Source: Candidatus Kouleothrix ribensis (lineage in GTDB: Bacteria; Chloroflexota; Chloroflexia; Chloroflexales; Roseiflexaceae). Taken from it: 64,000 nucleotides of DNA. Position 1 is the first letter of the stretch. Each line of letters opens with the position of its first letter. A model generated the notes under the pieces. The model saw only the letters and a list, made by a program, of their open reading frames with translations, was not told the DNA's origin and did no database searches. Of the stretch, positions 45,026 to 55,900 are shown in pieces. A program made the position numbers and the translations under genes. The stretch is from assembly GCA_016722075.1 (NCBI GenBank), contig JADKGW010000001.1, positions 1,984,001 to 2,048,000 of the forward strand. Direction: 5' to 3'.

Positions 45026-47992
45026 GTATTTATCCCCTGACTCGTCGCCAGTCTCGCGGCCATCAGCTGGATCGTATGGATAGTCGCCGTATTCATTGCG
45101 ATTCCATTCCCACACATTGCCCGCCAGGTCGTACACGCCCTCGGGTGTCGCGCCAGCCGGGAAGCAGCCGACTGCGGTTGTACCGTTGTATATCTGGTCG
45201 AAGTTGGCGCGCTCGCCGTCAGGCTCCCCATCACCCCAGGGGTACAGACGCCGCGCCGTGCCGCGCGCGGCATACTCCCACTCGGCCTCGCTGGGCAGCG
45301 TGTACACAAAGCCATCGTTCAGGTACTGCGTCAGCCAGCAGCAGAACGCGCGCGCCTCATACCAGTTCACGCCAACCACCGGGTGGTTGGGCCGCATACG
45401 GCCAAAACGCTCGTCGTCCCAAAACGATGGTTGATCTTTGCGCTCGCGGCGTTGCCAGGGTTGCAAATCGGGCGTCGTTGCGTCGTCGCGCGCCAGCCAG
45501 GCGCGCCCGGCGGCATCCCACCATGGCTTTGCCGGATCATACCCACCGGCGGCCACAAACTGCGCATACTGGGCATTCGTCACCGGGTAGCGCCCGATCG
45601 CAAACGGCGGCAGCGCGAGCGGCTGATCGTTGATCTCACCGTTTGGCCAGGCGCGCGCACGCTTGGCGGTCTCCTGATCGCCCTGGTTAAGATAGTACTG
45701 CTCCCAGGCACGTCCGGCCGCATCAGCCTGCTCCGGCGTGCTGCCAATCACAAAACTTCCGCCCGGCAGCTCGATCATCGCCGGCGGCAGATCGCACACA
45801 CCAGGGCGCGGATCGCCCAGGGTCGCCAGCGCCGCACCAGCCGCCACCAAGTCACGGGCCGGCACACTCACCTCGGTCAGGATCTCGGCCAGCGCCTGCG
45901 CCAGGCGCCGCTTGAGTCCATCAAACAGGGTGTCGCGCTGCACCAGCCAATCCCAACCAAGGTCGGCGGCTAGCTCCTGGGCCAGCAGCAGATCAAAGGC
46001 GCGCTGGGGCGCAGCGCGGCCGGGCGCCTCGACCAGCCGGCTCAGCAGACGGTAAGGCAGGTCAAGCGAGCTCAACGCCACCTGCTCAACCCCCAGCAGG
46101 ATCGGCCGGCGCCAGCGGTCGTCACTGCGCAGCTCAAGGATGCGCGCCACCGGCTCAACCCCGGCGACCAGCTCGGTGCCGGCCAGATACTCCTGGAAGG
46201 TCTGGTGGGGGAAGATGTAATCCTCGGCCGAGTCGCTGGCCTGGATCAAGCCGGCACGCTGGTCGGTGTACTCCAGAAATCGGTCGGCGCCCTGCGAGGG
46301 GTTGGGGTGCCCCCGGCGCTTCAGCTCGTCGTCGACCATGGTGCGCAGCACTGCCCGACTAAGCCGGCCAACTTCGCCACGGTTGGCGGCGCGGTGGGCC
46401 TCGTAGGCTGCGCGGCCCAGCAGCGGGCGCATGCTCTGAGCGTCGGCGTCGGGCTGGCCAAGGTACTCCATCAGCGTGCCGTACTCGCTGGCGTCCTTGC
46501 CGGCGACCTCCCACTGGCCGAGCAGGATGTCGATGCAGCGTCCATACAAGCTGGCGCGCTCCTCCGGCAGGCGGCCGTCGTTCAGGTGTACCAGCGCCAT
46601 CACCGTCAGCATCAGCGGCTGGCGCCCGAAGCGCTGCAGATCTTCGCGGGTGGCGATCGCGCGCGCCAGGCTCGTGATCCGATCGTCGCACCACTCAGCG
46701 CTGCGGCCGCGCAGCTCGGCTACCGTGCCATACCAGGCGCGCACAAACACCTGCATCTGCCCGATCGTCCAATCCGCCAGGGTCGCCTCTGGCCAGCCGG
46801 GCAGCTGCCACGCGGCGTTGCGCTCGCCGACGTATGCGCGCACCCGGCAGGCCACCACGATCCGGCAATCCGGGTAGCGCTCGGCGAACGCGCCGACCGC
46901 GCGCACCACCTTGCGCCGCGACTCGGCGCCGGCCACTTCGTCCAGCCCGTCGAGCAGCAGAATCACCCGCCCGGCCTCAAGCTGCTCATGCACCACGGCG
47001 GCCAGGCCGACGTTGGCGCCTTGTGGCTGGAGCTGGTCAGCCAGGTAGCCCCACAGCTCCTCGGCGTCGCCACGGCGATCGGGATGCTCGGCAAAGCGCT
47101 TCGCCAGCGGCAGCAGCGGCGCGAAGATCGGCAGGCGGCGCCCGTGCGTCCAGCCGGTCAGCTGGGTTGCCAGGTCGAGCTGTGGGTCGAGGCCGGCTTG
47201 CGCCAGCGCGTAGGCCAGGTAGCGCAGCGCGGTGCTTTTGCCGCTGCCCGGCTCGCCCAATAGCACCAGGCGCGGCGCCGCCGCAATCGCCTCGCCAACC
47301 AGCTGTGGGCCAGAAAAGACCAGCCGCTGCGCTTGGCTGGCGCGCTGCGCGAGGTCGTCGGCGCTGAGGTTCGCCAGCGGGCTGCCGGCGCTGCGGAAGC
47401 CCGGCCCGGACAGGAGCAGCCGCGAGTCGGCTTCCATATCCTCGTAGGCCGGATGCGCTGCACCGCGATCAGCATGGCGCTGGGCGCGCACACTGCTGCG
47501 CTGCTGCTCGGGCAGCAGCTCGTCGCCGCGGTGCCGCGCGAGGTAGTCGGCCGGATCAAATGCCGCCAATGCCGCATCTTCCAGCACATCGCGCACCACC
47601 AACGCGGTGGTAGCCAGCTGGGTATACACCCGGTCGATCGCCATATCCAGGCTATCGCGGGTGCTGCGCTGCTCATAGACGCCCTGCAGCGGCATGCTCT
47701 GGCAGCGCCGCGCCAGGCGCTGGTAGTAGTCCGCTAGCAGCTGGTCGCCGCTCTTGGCTGGCCGCCCGTCGATATAGACGGTGGCCCGCGCGCCGGCGCC
47801 GACTGCCACGCCGGTCGCGCCGGTCAGATCGCCGATGCTGATCGTGTCGCCGGCGGGAGGCAGCGGCGGCTCGGCAGCGGCACGCTGCTCCAGCGCCGCG
47901 ATCTTATCCTCCAGCGCCTCGCGCAGATCCGGGTCATCGGTGACCGCCAGGCGCTCGCGGAAGCGGGCCAGGCGGGCTGCAAGGTCGTTCAT
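44897..47992 (-). CDS. NACHT ATPase with C-terminal FGE-sulfatase (lectin-like) domain, copy 1
   Basis: About 1031 residues from the ATG at 47992; a longer frame to 48130 reads low-complexity repeat DNA. The order is a short coiled coil (1-40), a Gly-rich motif SIGDLTGATGVAVGAGARAT (about 52-72), a helical linker, NACHT ATPase (LLGEPGSGKSTALRYLA near 250; VILLLDGLDEVAGAES near 345), helical region, then an FGE/SUMF1-type domain (ELPGGSFVIGSTPEQ, GRYPVTNAQ, PVVGVNWYEARAFCCWL, LPSEAEWEYAARG, AGNVWEW). The last 43 codons are a hypervariable tail. NACHT proteins switch on ligand binding; the FGE fold likely senses. It follows copy 2 on the same strand. Confidence 0.85.
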   Translation of the reverse strand: MNDLAARLARFRERLAVTDDPDLREALEDKIAALEQRAAAEPPLPPAGDTISIGDLTGATGVAVGAGARATVYIDGRPAKSGDQLLADYYQRLARRCQSMPLQGVYEQRSTRDSLDMAIDRVYTQLATTALVVRDVLEDAALAAFDPADYLARHRGDELLPEQQRSSVRAQRHADRGAAHPAYEDMEADSRLLLSGPGFRSAGSPLANLSADDLAQRASQAQRLVFSGPQLVGEAIAAAPRLVLLGEPGSGKSTALRYLAYALAQAGLDPQLDLATQLTGWTHGRRLPIFAPLLPLAKRFAEHPDRRGDAEELWGYLADQLQPQGANVGLAAVVHEQLEAGRVILLLDGLDEVAGAESRRKVVRAVGAFAERYPDCRIVVACRVRAYVGERNAAWQLPGWPEATLADWTIGQMQVFVRAWYGTVAELRGRSAEWCDDRITSLARAIATREDLQRFGRQPLMLTVMALVHLNDGRLPEERASLYGRCIDILLGQWEVAGKDASEYGTLMEYLGQPDADAQSMRPLLGRAAYEAHRAANRGEVGRLSRAVLRTMVDDELKRRGHPNPSQGADRFLEYTDQRAGLIQASDSAEDYIFPHQTFQEYLAGTELVAGVEPVARILELRSDDRWRRPILLGVEQVALSSLDLPYRLLSRLVEAPGRAAPQRAFDLLLAQELAADLGWDWLVQRDTLFDGLKRRLAQALAEILTEVSVPARDLVAAGAALATLGDPRPGVCDLPPAMIELPGGSFVIGSTPEQADAAGRAWEQYYLNQGDQETAKRARAWPNGEINDQPLALPPFAIGRYPVTNAQYAQFVAAGGYDPAKPWWDAAGRAWLARDDATTPDLQPWQRRERKDQPSFWDDERFGRMRPNHPVVGVNWYEARAFCCWLTQYLNDGFVYTLPSEAEWEYAARGTARRLYPWGDGEPDGERANFDQIYNGTTAVGCFPAGATPEGVYDLAGNVWEWNRNEYGDYPYDPADGRETGDESGDKYFTLRGGGWYNLPVNLRASGRYYLTPDYHFVGIGFRLARHPPV

Positions 47993-48221
47993 AGCAATCA
48001 CCGTCGCCGCTAGGGTGCGATGCGTCAGAATGCCGGGCAGGTGCGGCCCAGATGCTCCTATGGCATCCAAAAAATACGCGATTCGCGCTGCGCGCGCCTG
48101 GGGCGGCGCTGCGCCCGCCCCAGGCCCCACCCGCCGGCGCGTTGCCCGCTATCCGAACCAGGCCCAGCCCCAGCGCTTCCATCACGCCGGAACACAGGAC
48201 ACAGGACACATAATAAACGCT

Positions 48222-48350
48222 TTACACGGAAGGATGCCGGGCAAGACGAAAGCCGATGTCGATGACATGGTAATCGGGCGAGAAGCTGTAGCGGAAGGAC
48301 GCGCGCAAGAGGATCGGTTGATCGTCCCAGCCGCCGCCGCGAACTGTAAA
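48222..48350 (-). other. DGR-type variable region, copy 2 (VR2)
   Basis: The last 129 bp encodes RGGGWDDQPILLRASFRYSF and SPDYHVIDIGFRLARHPSV. Compared with VR1 no third codon position differs, while upstream FGE sequence of the two genes shows ordinary silent differences. After the stop, about 70 bp (GTGTAAAGCGTTTATT, three TGTGTCC-like words, and GGGGCTGGGCCTGGTTCGGA) are shared with the VR1 gene. Confidence 0.8.
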
Positions 48351-51140
48351 GTATTTATCCCCTGGCTCGTCGCCAGTCTCACGGCCATCATCTGGATCAT
48401 ATGGGTAGTCCCAATACTCCGAGCACGTCCACTCCCAGACATTGCCGGCCAGGTCGAGAATACCCTCTGGCGTCGCGCCAAGCGGGAAACAACCGACTGC
48501 GGTTGTACCGTTGTATATCGAGTCGAAGTTGGCGCGCTCGCCGTCAGGCTCCCCATCACCCCAGGGGTACAGACGCCGCGCCGTGCCACGCGCGGCATAC
48601 TCCCACTCGGCCTCGCTCGGCAGCGTATAGACATAGCCATCATTCAGGTGCTGCGTCAGCCAGCAGCAGAACGCACGCGCCTCATACCAGTTCACGCCAA
48701 CCACCGGGAAATTTGGTCGCGCAATGCCGACATCGTCGTCGTCCCAAAACTCCGGTCGATCCTTGTACTGCCGGCGTTGATAGGTTTCTAGCCCGTCCGT
48801 CGCTGCGTCGTCGCGCGCCAGCCAGGCGCGTCCGGCGGCATCCCACCACGGCTTTGCTGGATCATACCCACCGGCGGCCACGAACTGTGCAAACTGGGCA
48901 TTCGTCACCGGGTAGCGGCCGATCGCAAACGGCGGCAGCGCAAGCGGCTGATCGTTGATCTCATCGTTTGGCCAGGCACGCGCCCGCTTGGCGGTCTCCT
49001 GATCGCCCTGGTTAAGATAGTACTGCTCCCAGGCACGTCCGGCCGCATCAGCCTGCTCCGGCGTGCTGCCAATCACAAAACTTCCGCCCGGCAGCTCGAC
49101 CATCGCCGGCGGCAGCGTGCATACACCGGGGCGCGGGTCGCCCACGCGCGCCAGCACGCGGCCGCACTCAACCCGAGCGGCCGCCGGCGCGGCCTCGGCC
49201 GAGCGCAGTTCCAGGATGCACAACGCCTCGGCTTGGATGCTGGCGTTGAGCGGGCCGTGACCTTTGAAGCGCTCCAGCTCGGCCAGCGCGTCGGCGGCGA
49301 GGCCCAGCGCCGGGGCATGCGCATCCGGTGTCGCGCCGCGCTCGGCCAGCCGGCCTAGAAAGCGCCAGCAGCGCTCCTGGCTCAGGTGCCCGGCGCACAG
49401 CAAAATCACCTCGCGCCACCAGCTATCGCGGTAGCGGTCGAGCAACTCATCCCAGCGCTGCTCAGTCGATTCGGCGATAAAGCGCGCGGCCAGAAACTCC
49501 TGGAACGATAGATGGCTGAATCGGAAGCGATCCGGCTCGCGCTCGTCGAGCAGGCCGATATGCACCGGCAGCTCGGCCACAAATGTCCTGGCCAGCGCAT
49601 CTGGCTCGGGGTAGCGCCCGCGCAGCGCCGCAGCCACCTCGATCACCAGGTCGTCGCGGTGGATGAACAGCCCCCCCTCGCCGCGCAGGTGCATGCGGTA
49701 GGCCACCGCCGCCAGGATCTCGCGCTTCGGGTCGAGGCCCATGCGCAGCTCCGATCGGCCACCATAGTCGCGCCGCTGCTGGCCGGGCCGATCGGCCTTG
49801 CCGCGCCCGCCGCGCAGCAGCACCTCGACACACTCCTCGTACAGCGCGGCGCGATCCTCGGGCAGCACATAGTTGTTGTAGAAGATCACTGCCACCACGG
49901 TTAGCAGCAGCGGGTTGCTGGCCAACCCGCGCACGCGGTCGTTTAGCTCGAGCGCGTGCCACAAGTCGCCGGCGTAGCGCGTGGCGCGGCGCTCCAGATC
50001 CTCGCCGTGCGCCTGATACAGCAGGCGGTGCAGGCTACAGCTCCAGTTGGCGATAAAGCGCTGCTGCTGATCCGCGCTAAGGTCGGCCACGGTGCAGATC
50101 CGGAACCCAGCGCCGATCTGGGCGTCGCCCTGGTAGGCGGCTACGCGCGCGGTCAGCACATAGCGGCAGTCGCGGTAGCGCCCGGCAAAGGCCCGCACGA
50201 TCCCGCTAACAAACGCGCGGTCGTCAGTGCTGGCCACCTCGTCCAGCCCGTCCAGCAGCAGGATCGCTCGGCCGGCGGCACACAGGCGGCTGAAGAAATC
50301 GAGCGGCAGATCAAGCTCAAAGCGCGCGTAGTAGTTCGCCAGGCAGTCGAGCAGTAGCTTTGGCCCGGCGCCGGCGGCCTCGCGCCCGCTCGACTCGCCG
50401 ACATAGCTGCCCAACTCGCGTAGCGGCAGCAGCAGCGGCACCGGCGGCGTGTCGCGGCCGGGCTGCGCCAGTCCGAGCGCGGCCAGCTGGCTCGCGTCGT
50501 CGTGGGCCAGCACCTCGGCCAGCCGCACGGCAGTGTAGTGCAGCAGTGTGGTCTTGCCGCTGCCGGGCGCGCCGACTACCGCCAAGCGTGGGTGGCGCAG
50601 CGCCTGGGTCCAATCGACCGGCTCGGCGCGCCCACTGCGGCCGGCCAGCTCGTCGGCAGGGGCGGGCTGGCCAAGCAGCTTCCCCACCCGATCCATAAAG
50701 CTGCGTAGTGCGCCACGGCCGGCCAGCTCCTCGGGCGGCGGCTCGTGCAAGCTCAGCGACACGTACAGCTCGGCGAGCGGCATATCCATCGGCCGATCGT
50801 CGATCCCGCGCAAGTCGAGGCCGGCGTACTCGCGGTACAGGTGCGCCAGGTAGCGCCGCAGCGCCGCGCCATAATCGGCGGTTGGCTGGTACAGCTGCTC
50901 GATGCCGCGCAGGAACTGCTCGCCGCTAAAAGCCAGGTTATACTGGTTGCCCTCGACAAACGTGCCGCTGCGCTTATCGAGGTCGCGCTCGGCGTAGTCG
51001 CCGCCGCCGGTGGCCACCTCGCGCGGCGGCTGGGCCTCCAGCGTTGCGATCAGCGCGGCAAACATCGTCCGGGTCGCTTCGTCTAGCGCGGCAGCGTGCT
51101 GAGCGAGCAGGAAGGCCAGTTGGTTGGCTGGGTCGGTCAT
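48222..51140 (-). CDS. NACHT ATPase with C-terminal FGE-sulfatase (lectin-like) domain, copy 2
   Basis: A 972-residue protein. The N-terminus is a helix of about 35 residues, then the motif GGGDYAERDLDKRSGTFVEG (about 43-62). The NACHT part has LAVVGAPGSGKTTLLHYTAV near 195 and AILLLDGLDEVAS near 300. The FGE domain from about 705 is nearly identical to copy 1 (SFVIGSTPEQADAAGRAWEQ, RRLYPWGDGEPDGERANF), but the N-terminal and NACHT parts are not, so the FGE end was exchanged or copied. It begins 187 bp downstream of the caspase gene on the same strand. Confidence 0.86.
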   Translation of the reverse strand: MTDPANQLAFLLAQHAAALDEATRTMFAALIATLEAQPPREVATGGGDYAERDLDKRSGTFVEGNQYNLAFSGEQFLRGIEQLYQPTADYGAALRRYLAHLYREYAGLDLRGIDDRPMDMPLAELYVSLSLHEPPPEELAGRGALRSFMDRVGKLLGQPAPADELAGRSGRAEPVDWTQALRHPRLAVVGAPGSGKTTLLHYTAVRLAEVLAHDDASQLAALGLAQPGRDTPPVPLLLPLRELGSYVGESSGREAAGAGPKLLLDCLANYYARFELDLPLDFFSRLCAAGRAILLLDGLDEVASTDDRAFVSGIVRAFAGRYRDCRYVLTARVAAYQGDAQIGAGFRICTVADLSADQQQRFIANWSCSLHRLLYQAHGEDLERRATRYAGDLWHALELNDRVRGLASNPLLLTVVAVIFYNNYVLPEDRAALYEECVEVLLRGGRGKADRPGQQRRDYGGRSELRMGLDPKREILAAVAYRMHLRGEGGLFIHRDDLVIEVAAALRGRYPEPDALARTFVAELPVHIGLLDEREPDRFRFSHLSFQEFLAARFIAESTEQRWDELLDRYRDSWWREVILLCAGHLSQERCWRFLGRLAERGATPDAHAPALGLAADALAELERFKGHGPLNASIQAEALCILELRSAEAAPAAARVECGRVLARVGDPRPGVCTLPPAMVELPGGSFVIGSTPEQADAAGRAWEQYYLNQGDQETAKRARAWPNDEINDQPLALPPFAIGRYPVTNAQFAQFVAAGGYDPAKPWWDAAGRAWLARDDAATDGLETYQRRQYKDRPEFWDDDDVGIARPNFPVVGVNWYEARAFCCWLTQHLNDGYVYTLPSEAEWEYAARGTARRLYPWGDGEPDGERANFDSIYNGTTAVGCFPLGATPEGILDLAGNVWEWTCSEYWDYPYDPDDGRETGDEPGDKYFTVRGGGWDDQPILLRASFRYSFSPDYHVIDIGFRLARHPSV

Positions 51141-51326
51141 AGCGCTATGCTTTCACAGTCAGGATTCAGCAGTACAAACGGTCGTGCCGGCAAAATTCGG
51201 ATATCGCCGGTCGGGGCGTATCGCATCCGCCCGCCGATGGGCCGCGATACGCCGCAATGCTGGGCAAATCCGCCCCACCTGACGTTGGAATTACCAATAC
51301 CACCGCCTGAAAACGCGCCGTGCTGG

Positions 51327-52952
51327 TTATCCCCCGACCATCTTCCGCACCGCGTCCGCGATCTGCATTGCGATCGGCAGCACATTCGGCAGCACCGCCG
51401 CGATGTTCTGCGCGGCCTGCTTCAGCCCCTCCACGCTGATCTGCACCAGCGTCTTGTTCGGCGGCACCTTGCTGGCCTGCTCCACCGCCGCCTTGGCCGT
51501 CTCGGCCACCGCCTCGGCATCGCCGGCCTTGTCAGCCGGCACCTTTTGCAGCTCGGCGCTCAGCTGCGCGATCAGCGCCTGCAGCCGCGCCCTGGTCGCC
51601 GCGTCGCCGGCTGGTGCAGCGCCGATGCTCTGTGCGACGTTGCTCAGGGTCGACTTGATGTTCAGGATCGCGCCACTAAAGTTGCCCGACATATTGAACT
51701 GATCGCCGCTCACAAACGTGCCCTTTCGCTTGTCGATGTTGCCCTCGGCGTAGTCGCCGCCGCCGGTGTTCACGTTCCGCACGGTGCTCTGCGCGCCGCG
51801 CCCGATCGCGATGCCGCTGCCGCTGATGTTGCCGGTGGTAATTGTGTCGCCGCTGACCTTGTCGCCCATCACCGTATCTCCCTGAACCTTATCGCCAGCT
51901 ACCAGGTCGCCAATTGTACCGATCGTATTGCCGGAGCCGAGGTTGATCCCGCCGCTCTGCTCGGTGTGCGTGATGGTGCCGTGGACATCGCCGGCGACCG
52001 CCACGCCCACGCGCGCGTTGCCGCCGATCGTCTGCTGGTGCTGGCGCAGCATGGCCTGGCTGTAGGCCGAGTTGACCTCGCGCACCGCTGTGCCCTCAGG
52101 TAGTGTGCTGGAGGCCTCGAAGTCGCCGAGGGTCGTCGCGCCACGGTAAAGCGCCACCGCGAACGGCCCCACGCCCTTGAGGATGGTCAGCTCGGGCTCT
52201 TGCTTCTCGCCGTAGCGCTGGCGCAGGTCGGCCGGAATAAGGCGCGGCACCGCCTCGTCGAGCGCGAAGTACAGGTGCGTGTACAGGTCGAACACGCTGA
52301 TGTAGCCACGGCTGCTGGCCACGCCCTTGCCCTGCAGGCCGTCGACCAGCGCCTGGGTGAACAGCGTAAGCGGGCCGGGGCCGATGAAGGAATATTGGCT
52401 CTCACGGCAGGCGCTTATGATCACGCGCCCCGCGCCGGTGCCGAGCAGCGCGGCCGACAGATTGGACGGCAGCGGCGCGCCGGTCAGCGGCTCCTCGCCG
52501 GGGGCCAGAACCGGCGAGATTTCGCCGGAGTGGCAGGCGTTGACGATCAGCAGCAGCCGTTTGGCTTTGATCGCCCGCAGCTTCGCGATCAGCGCGGCGT
52601 CGCGCAGGCCAGTGCCGGGCACCACCTTGCGCCCAGCCAGCCGGGTGTCGTGGGTGGTCAGGTAGTAGCCGTCGTCGCCGTATACACCATGGCCGGCGTA
52701 AAAGATGAGTACGGTGTCATCGGCCTGAGCCTGCGTGGCGATCGTGTCGAGCGCATCCAGCACGCCCTGGCGGGTGGCGCCGGCGTCGCTGAGCTGCACC
52801 ACCCGCTCGGACGCATAGCCGCAGTACTGCGGGTCGCGCAGCACGGCGGCCAGCGCGCGTGCATCGGCTGCGGTGATCGGCACGTTGAGCTGCGGCGCGT
52901 GGGCATAGCTGCCGATGCCGATCAGCAGGGCGTGGGCGGTGGGGAAGGTCAT
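51327..52952 (-). CDS. Caspase-like (peptidase C14) protein with serial adaptor motifs
   Basis: A 541-residue protein. Residues 1-245 are a caspase/metacaspase fold: ALLIGIGSYAHAPQLNVPIT, LIFYAGHGVYGDDGYYL (catalytic His) and LLIVNACHSGEIS (catalytic Cys). About 300-440 is a series of Gly/Asp/Asn-rich motifs: QQTIGGNARVGVAVAGDVHG, GGINLGSGNTIGTIGDLVAG, GDTITTGNISGSGIAIGRGA and GGGDYAEGNIDKRKGTFVSG. A helical tail (about 455-541) ends in PNVLPIAMQIADAVRKMVGG. Each motif recurs in a neighbouring sensor. It overlaps the WD40 gene by ATGA, so both are made together. It is likely the death effector of the cluster. Confidence 0.88.
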   Translation of the reverse strand: MTFPTAHALLIGIGSYAHAPQLNVPITAADARALAAVLRDPQYCGYASERVVQLSDAGATRQGVLDALDTIATQAQADDTVLIFYAGHGVYGDDGYYLTTHDTRLAGRKVVPGTGLRDAALIAKLRAIKAKRLLLIVNACHSGEISPVLAPGEEPLTGAPLPSNLSAALLGTGAGRVIISACRESQYSFIGPGPLTLFTQALVDGLQGKGVASSRGYISVFDLYTHLYFALDEAVPRLIPADLRQRYGEKQEPELTILKGVGPFAVALYRGATTLGDFEASSTLPEGTAVREVNSAYSQAMLRQHQQTIGGNARVGVAVAGDVHGTITHTEQSGGINLGSGNTIGTIGDLVAGDKVQGDTVMGDKVSGDTITTGNISGSGIAIGRGAQSTVRNVNTGGGDYAEGNIDKRKGTFVSGDQFNMSGNFSGAILNIKSTLSNVAQSIGAAPAGDAATRARLQALIAQLSAELQKVPADKAGDAEAVAETAKAAVEQASKVPPNKTLVQISVEGLKQAAQNIAAVLPNVLPIAMQIADAVRKMVGG

Positions 52953-55900
52953 GGTGTAGATTCCTCGCTCTGATTAACACCTGTACCATCTGGTAGATTA
53001 GGGCAGATACGGTGATAAGGCTCATTGCCGAAATACTGTTGCCATTCGGCAAGTGAGAGATTGCGGCCAATGCTGCGACAGGCCGGTTCAATCATGTCGC
53101 GGATATCAAGCGCCCACTCTAGGACAGTAAGTGCATTTCCGCCCGTAAACAGTGTCGTTCCGTCAGCACTCATCACCAGCGGTGTTGTATTACCCTTGCC
53201 ACCGCGGATGATACGAGCAGTACCACTTGGATCTGGGATACGCAGATCCCAGACCCGCGCCGTGTCGTCATAGCTTCCCGTCACCAGCGTCTGTCCATCC
53301 GCGCTCAATGCGAGGTCCGTCACCCAAAACTCATGGCCGCGCAGAATGCGAACACTAGCATTTGGGTCGGGAAGCGTGAGATCCCATACCCGAGCTGTGT
53401 TATCCCAGCTCCCACTTACAAGTGTACGCCCATCGGCACTCATCTCCAAAGCAACAATAAGATTCTCATGGCCGCGTAACACACGGACGCTATTTTCCGG
53501 CTCAGCGGCGGTGAGATCCCAGACCCGTACAGTAGTGTCCGAGCTCCCGGTCACAAGCGTCCGGCCATCAATGCTTAGTAGCAGCGTAGGAATCCAGTTT
53601 AGGTGGCCACGCAAAACACGCACTGTCGCATTCGGGTCTGAAGCAGTGAGATCCCACACGCGCACCGTGCTATCATCAGCGCCTGCAGTTGCGAGTGTTC
53701 TCCCATCAGAACTCAATGCGAGTGCCCATATGGTTCCCTCATGACCCCGTAGGACTTGAACGCTGGCATTGGGGTCAGGCGCGCTAAGATCCCACACCCG
53801 TATAGTACTATCTTCGGCTCCGGTCACAAGTGTCTGCCCATCAGAACTCAATGCGAGTGCCCGTATGGTTCCCTCATGACCCCGTAGGACTTGAACGCTG
53901 GCATTGGGGTCAGGCGCGCTAAGATCCCACACCCGTATAGTACTATCTTCGGCTCCGGTCACAAGTGTCCGTTTATCAGAGCTCAATGCGAGTGCCTGTA
54001 TGGTTCCCTCGTGACCCCGTAGGACTTGAACGCTGGCATTGGGGTCAGGCGCGCTGAGATTCCACACAGCGGCATGAGATGAGCTTGCCGCGACAAGCAT
54101 TTGTGCGTCCTCGCTCAATGACATGAGCGACACGCTACTTGCCCAGCCACCTCTACCTTGCAGTATCCGGGTTGTTGCATAGCTTTCACTGAGAGACAGG
54201 TTCCACAGACGTGCAGAAGCCTCCCTGCTTCCAGTCACAAGCGTCTCTCCGTCTGCACTGAGCACTAGTGCATCGATACTCGACTCATGACCCTGGAGAA
54301 TACGAACAGGATCATTCGAGATGAGCTCATTGCTATTCAAATCCCACACACGAGCCGTACGTCCACTACTGCCTGTAACCAGCCGTCGGCCATCTGCACT
54401 GAGCGCGAGCGACTCGATGCTCCCCCCTTCGTCGCGCAGGATACGTGCAGTAGAGTTTGGATCGGAATTCGTCAGATTCCAGACCCAGGCTGTGTCACCA
54501 TAACTACCAATTGCAAGAGTGCCACCGTCAGTACTGAGTGCTATGGTACGAGCACCATCATCACCTAGATACAGATCACGAACGCTTTTGTTCGGGTCAG
54601 TAATGGTTAAATCCCAGACCTGTGCATACTCACCTGCACTTGCCGTCACAAGCGTATGACCATCCACACTCAGCGTCGCTACACGGATGCCGTTGTCACC
54701 TCCTCGCAGAATTCGGACACTTGTGTTCGGATCCGTGCTGGTAAGATCCCACACCCATATAGTATTATCTCCCTTACCTATAACAAGCGTTCGCCCATCA
54801 TTACTCAATGCCAACGGAGGCGCACGATCTTCACTGCCAGGCAAAATCCTCACTTTGGCACTCGGATCGGGAACCGTAAGATCCCACACCCGTATAGTGC
54901 GGTCAACACTGCTTGTCACAAGAACATGCCCATCGCCACTCAGCGCCAGCGCAGAAATGGTTCGCTCATGCCCTTGTAAGACACGGACTGTCTTATTCGG
55001 ATCAACAGCAGTAAGATCCCACACTCGTGGCGTGCTGTTCTCGCTTCCCGTCACAAGCGTACGCCCATCGGCGCTCAGTGCCAGTAGCGAGACACCTCCA
55101 GCATCACCGCGAAGCGCGTACACGCTCGCCTTCGGATTGGCGGCGGTGAGATCCCAAATCCGTGCCGTGCCGTCCTCGCTTCCCGTCACAAGCATATGGC
55201 CATCGGCAGTGAGAGCGAGTGTGAGGATAGCACCTGTATGTCCCAACAATGGGTATCCACCTAACCGCTCCAACGCATTACGTAGCGCCTGATCGTCAGT
55301 TGCTGTGCTTGTCGTGCCGCCGACCTGCGTCGTATGAACTGCTTCTAGCGCGAGAAGCAACGCGCGCTGCGGCCAGCCGCTTCTACCAGCAACATCAGCC
55401 TGTGCTGCCAACATGCCACTACGTGCGATGAGAGACTGCTTTTCAGCGCGTTGCTTTTCAGCCGCGGACTGTTGCTGAGCGGCGACAGCAGTTGCAGCTT
55501 GAGAATCGGCTCGGCGCTGCTCGCCCACTGCAGTTGCAGCGCTATCGCGGGCCTCCACCTCGCGCTGTTGGGCTACTTTGCCGAACCAAAACGCACTTCC
55601 TGCAGCAATCAGGGCAAACACCGTCAGAAAACTCAGCGCAACAACAATTCGGCGTGAACGCCGCATCTGCCTTTCACGCTCAGTTTCACGTCGCTGCAAG
55701 CTCTGAGTATAGAATTCACGACCAACATCATCGAGAACAGCACTTTCTCCATCATGCTGCAAGGCCTCAGCCTCCGCCAACCGCACCCCACTGAGTAAGT
55801 AGTCATTACGCCGCTCGTTTGCTTTCCAGTCGTCTAGGGCGAGTAAAAAATGTTCGCGATGGCGCAGATGGTCGCGTTTAGCATCAATCGCAGCCTTCAG

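Noticed and set aside
44897..51140. FGE domains read as true sulfatase-maturing enzymes
   Set aside because: They are fused to NACHT ATPases, end in variable tails and have no sulfatase gene nearby; a binding role fits better.
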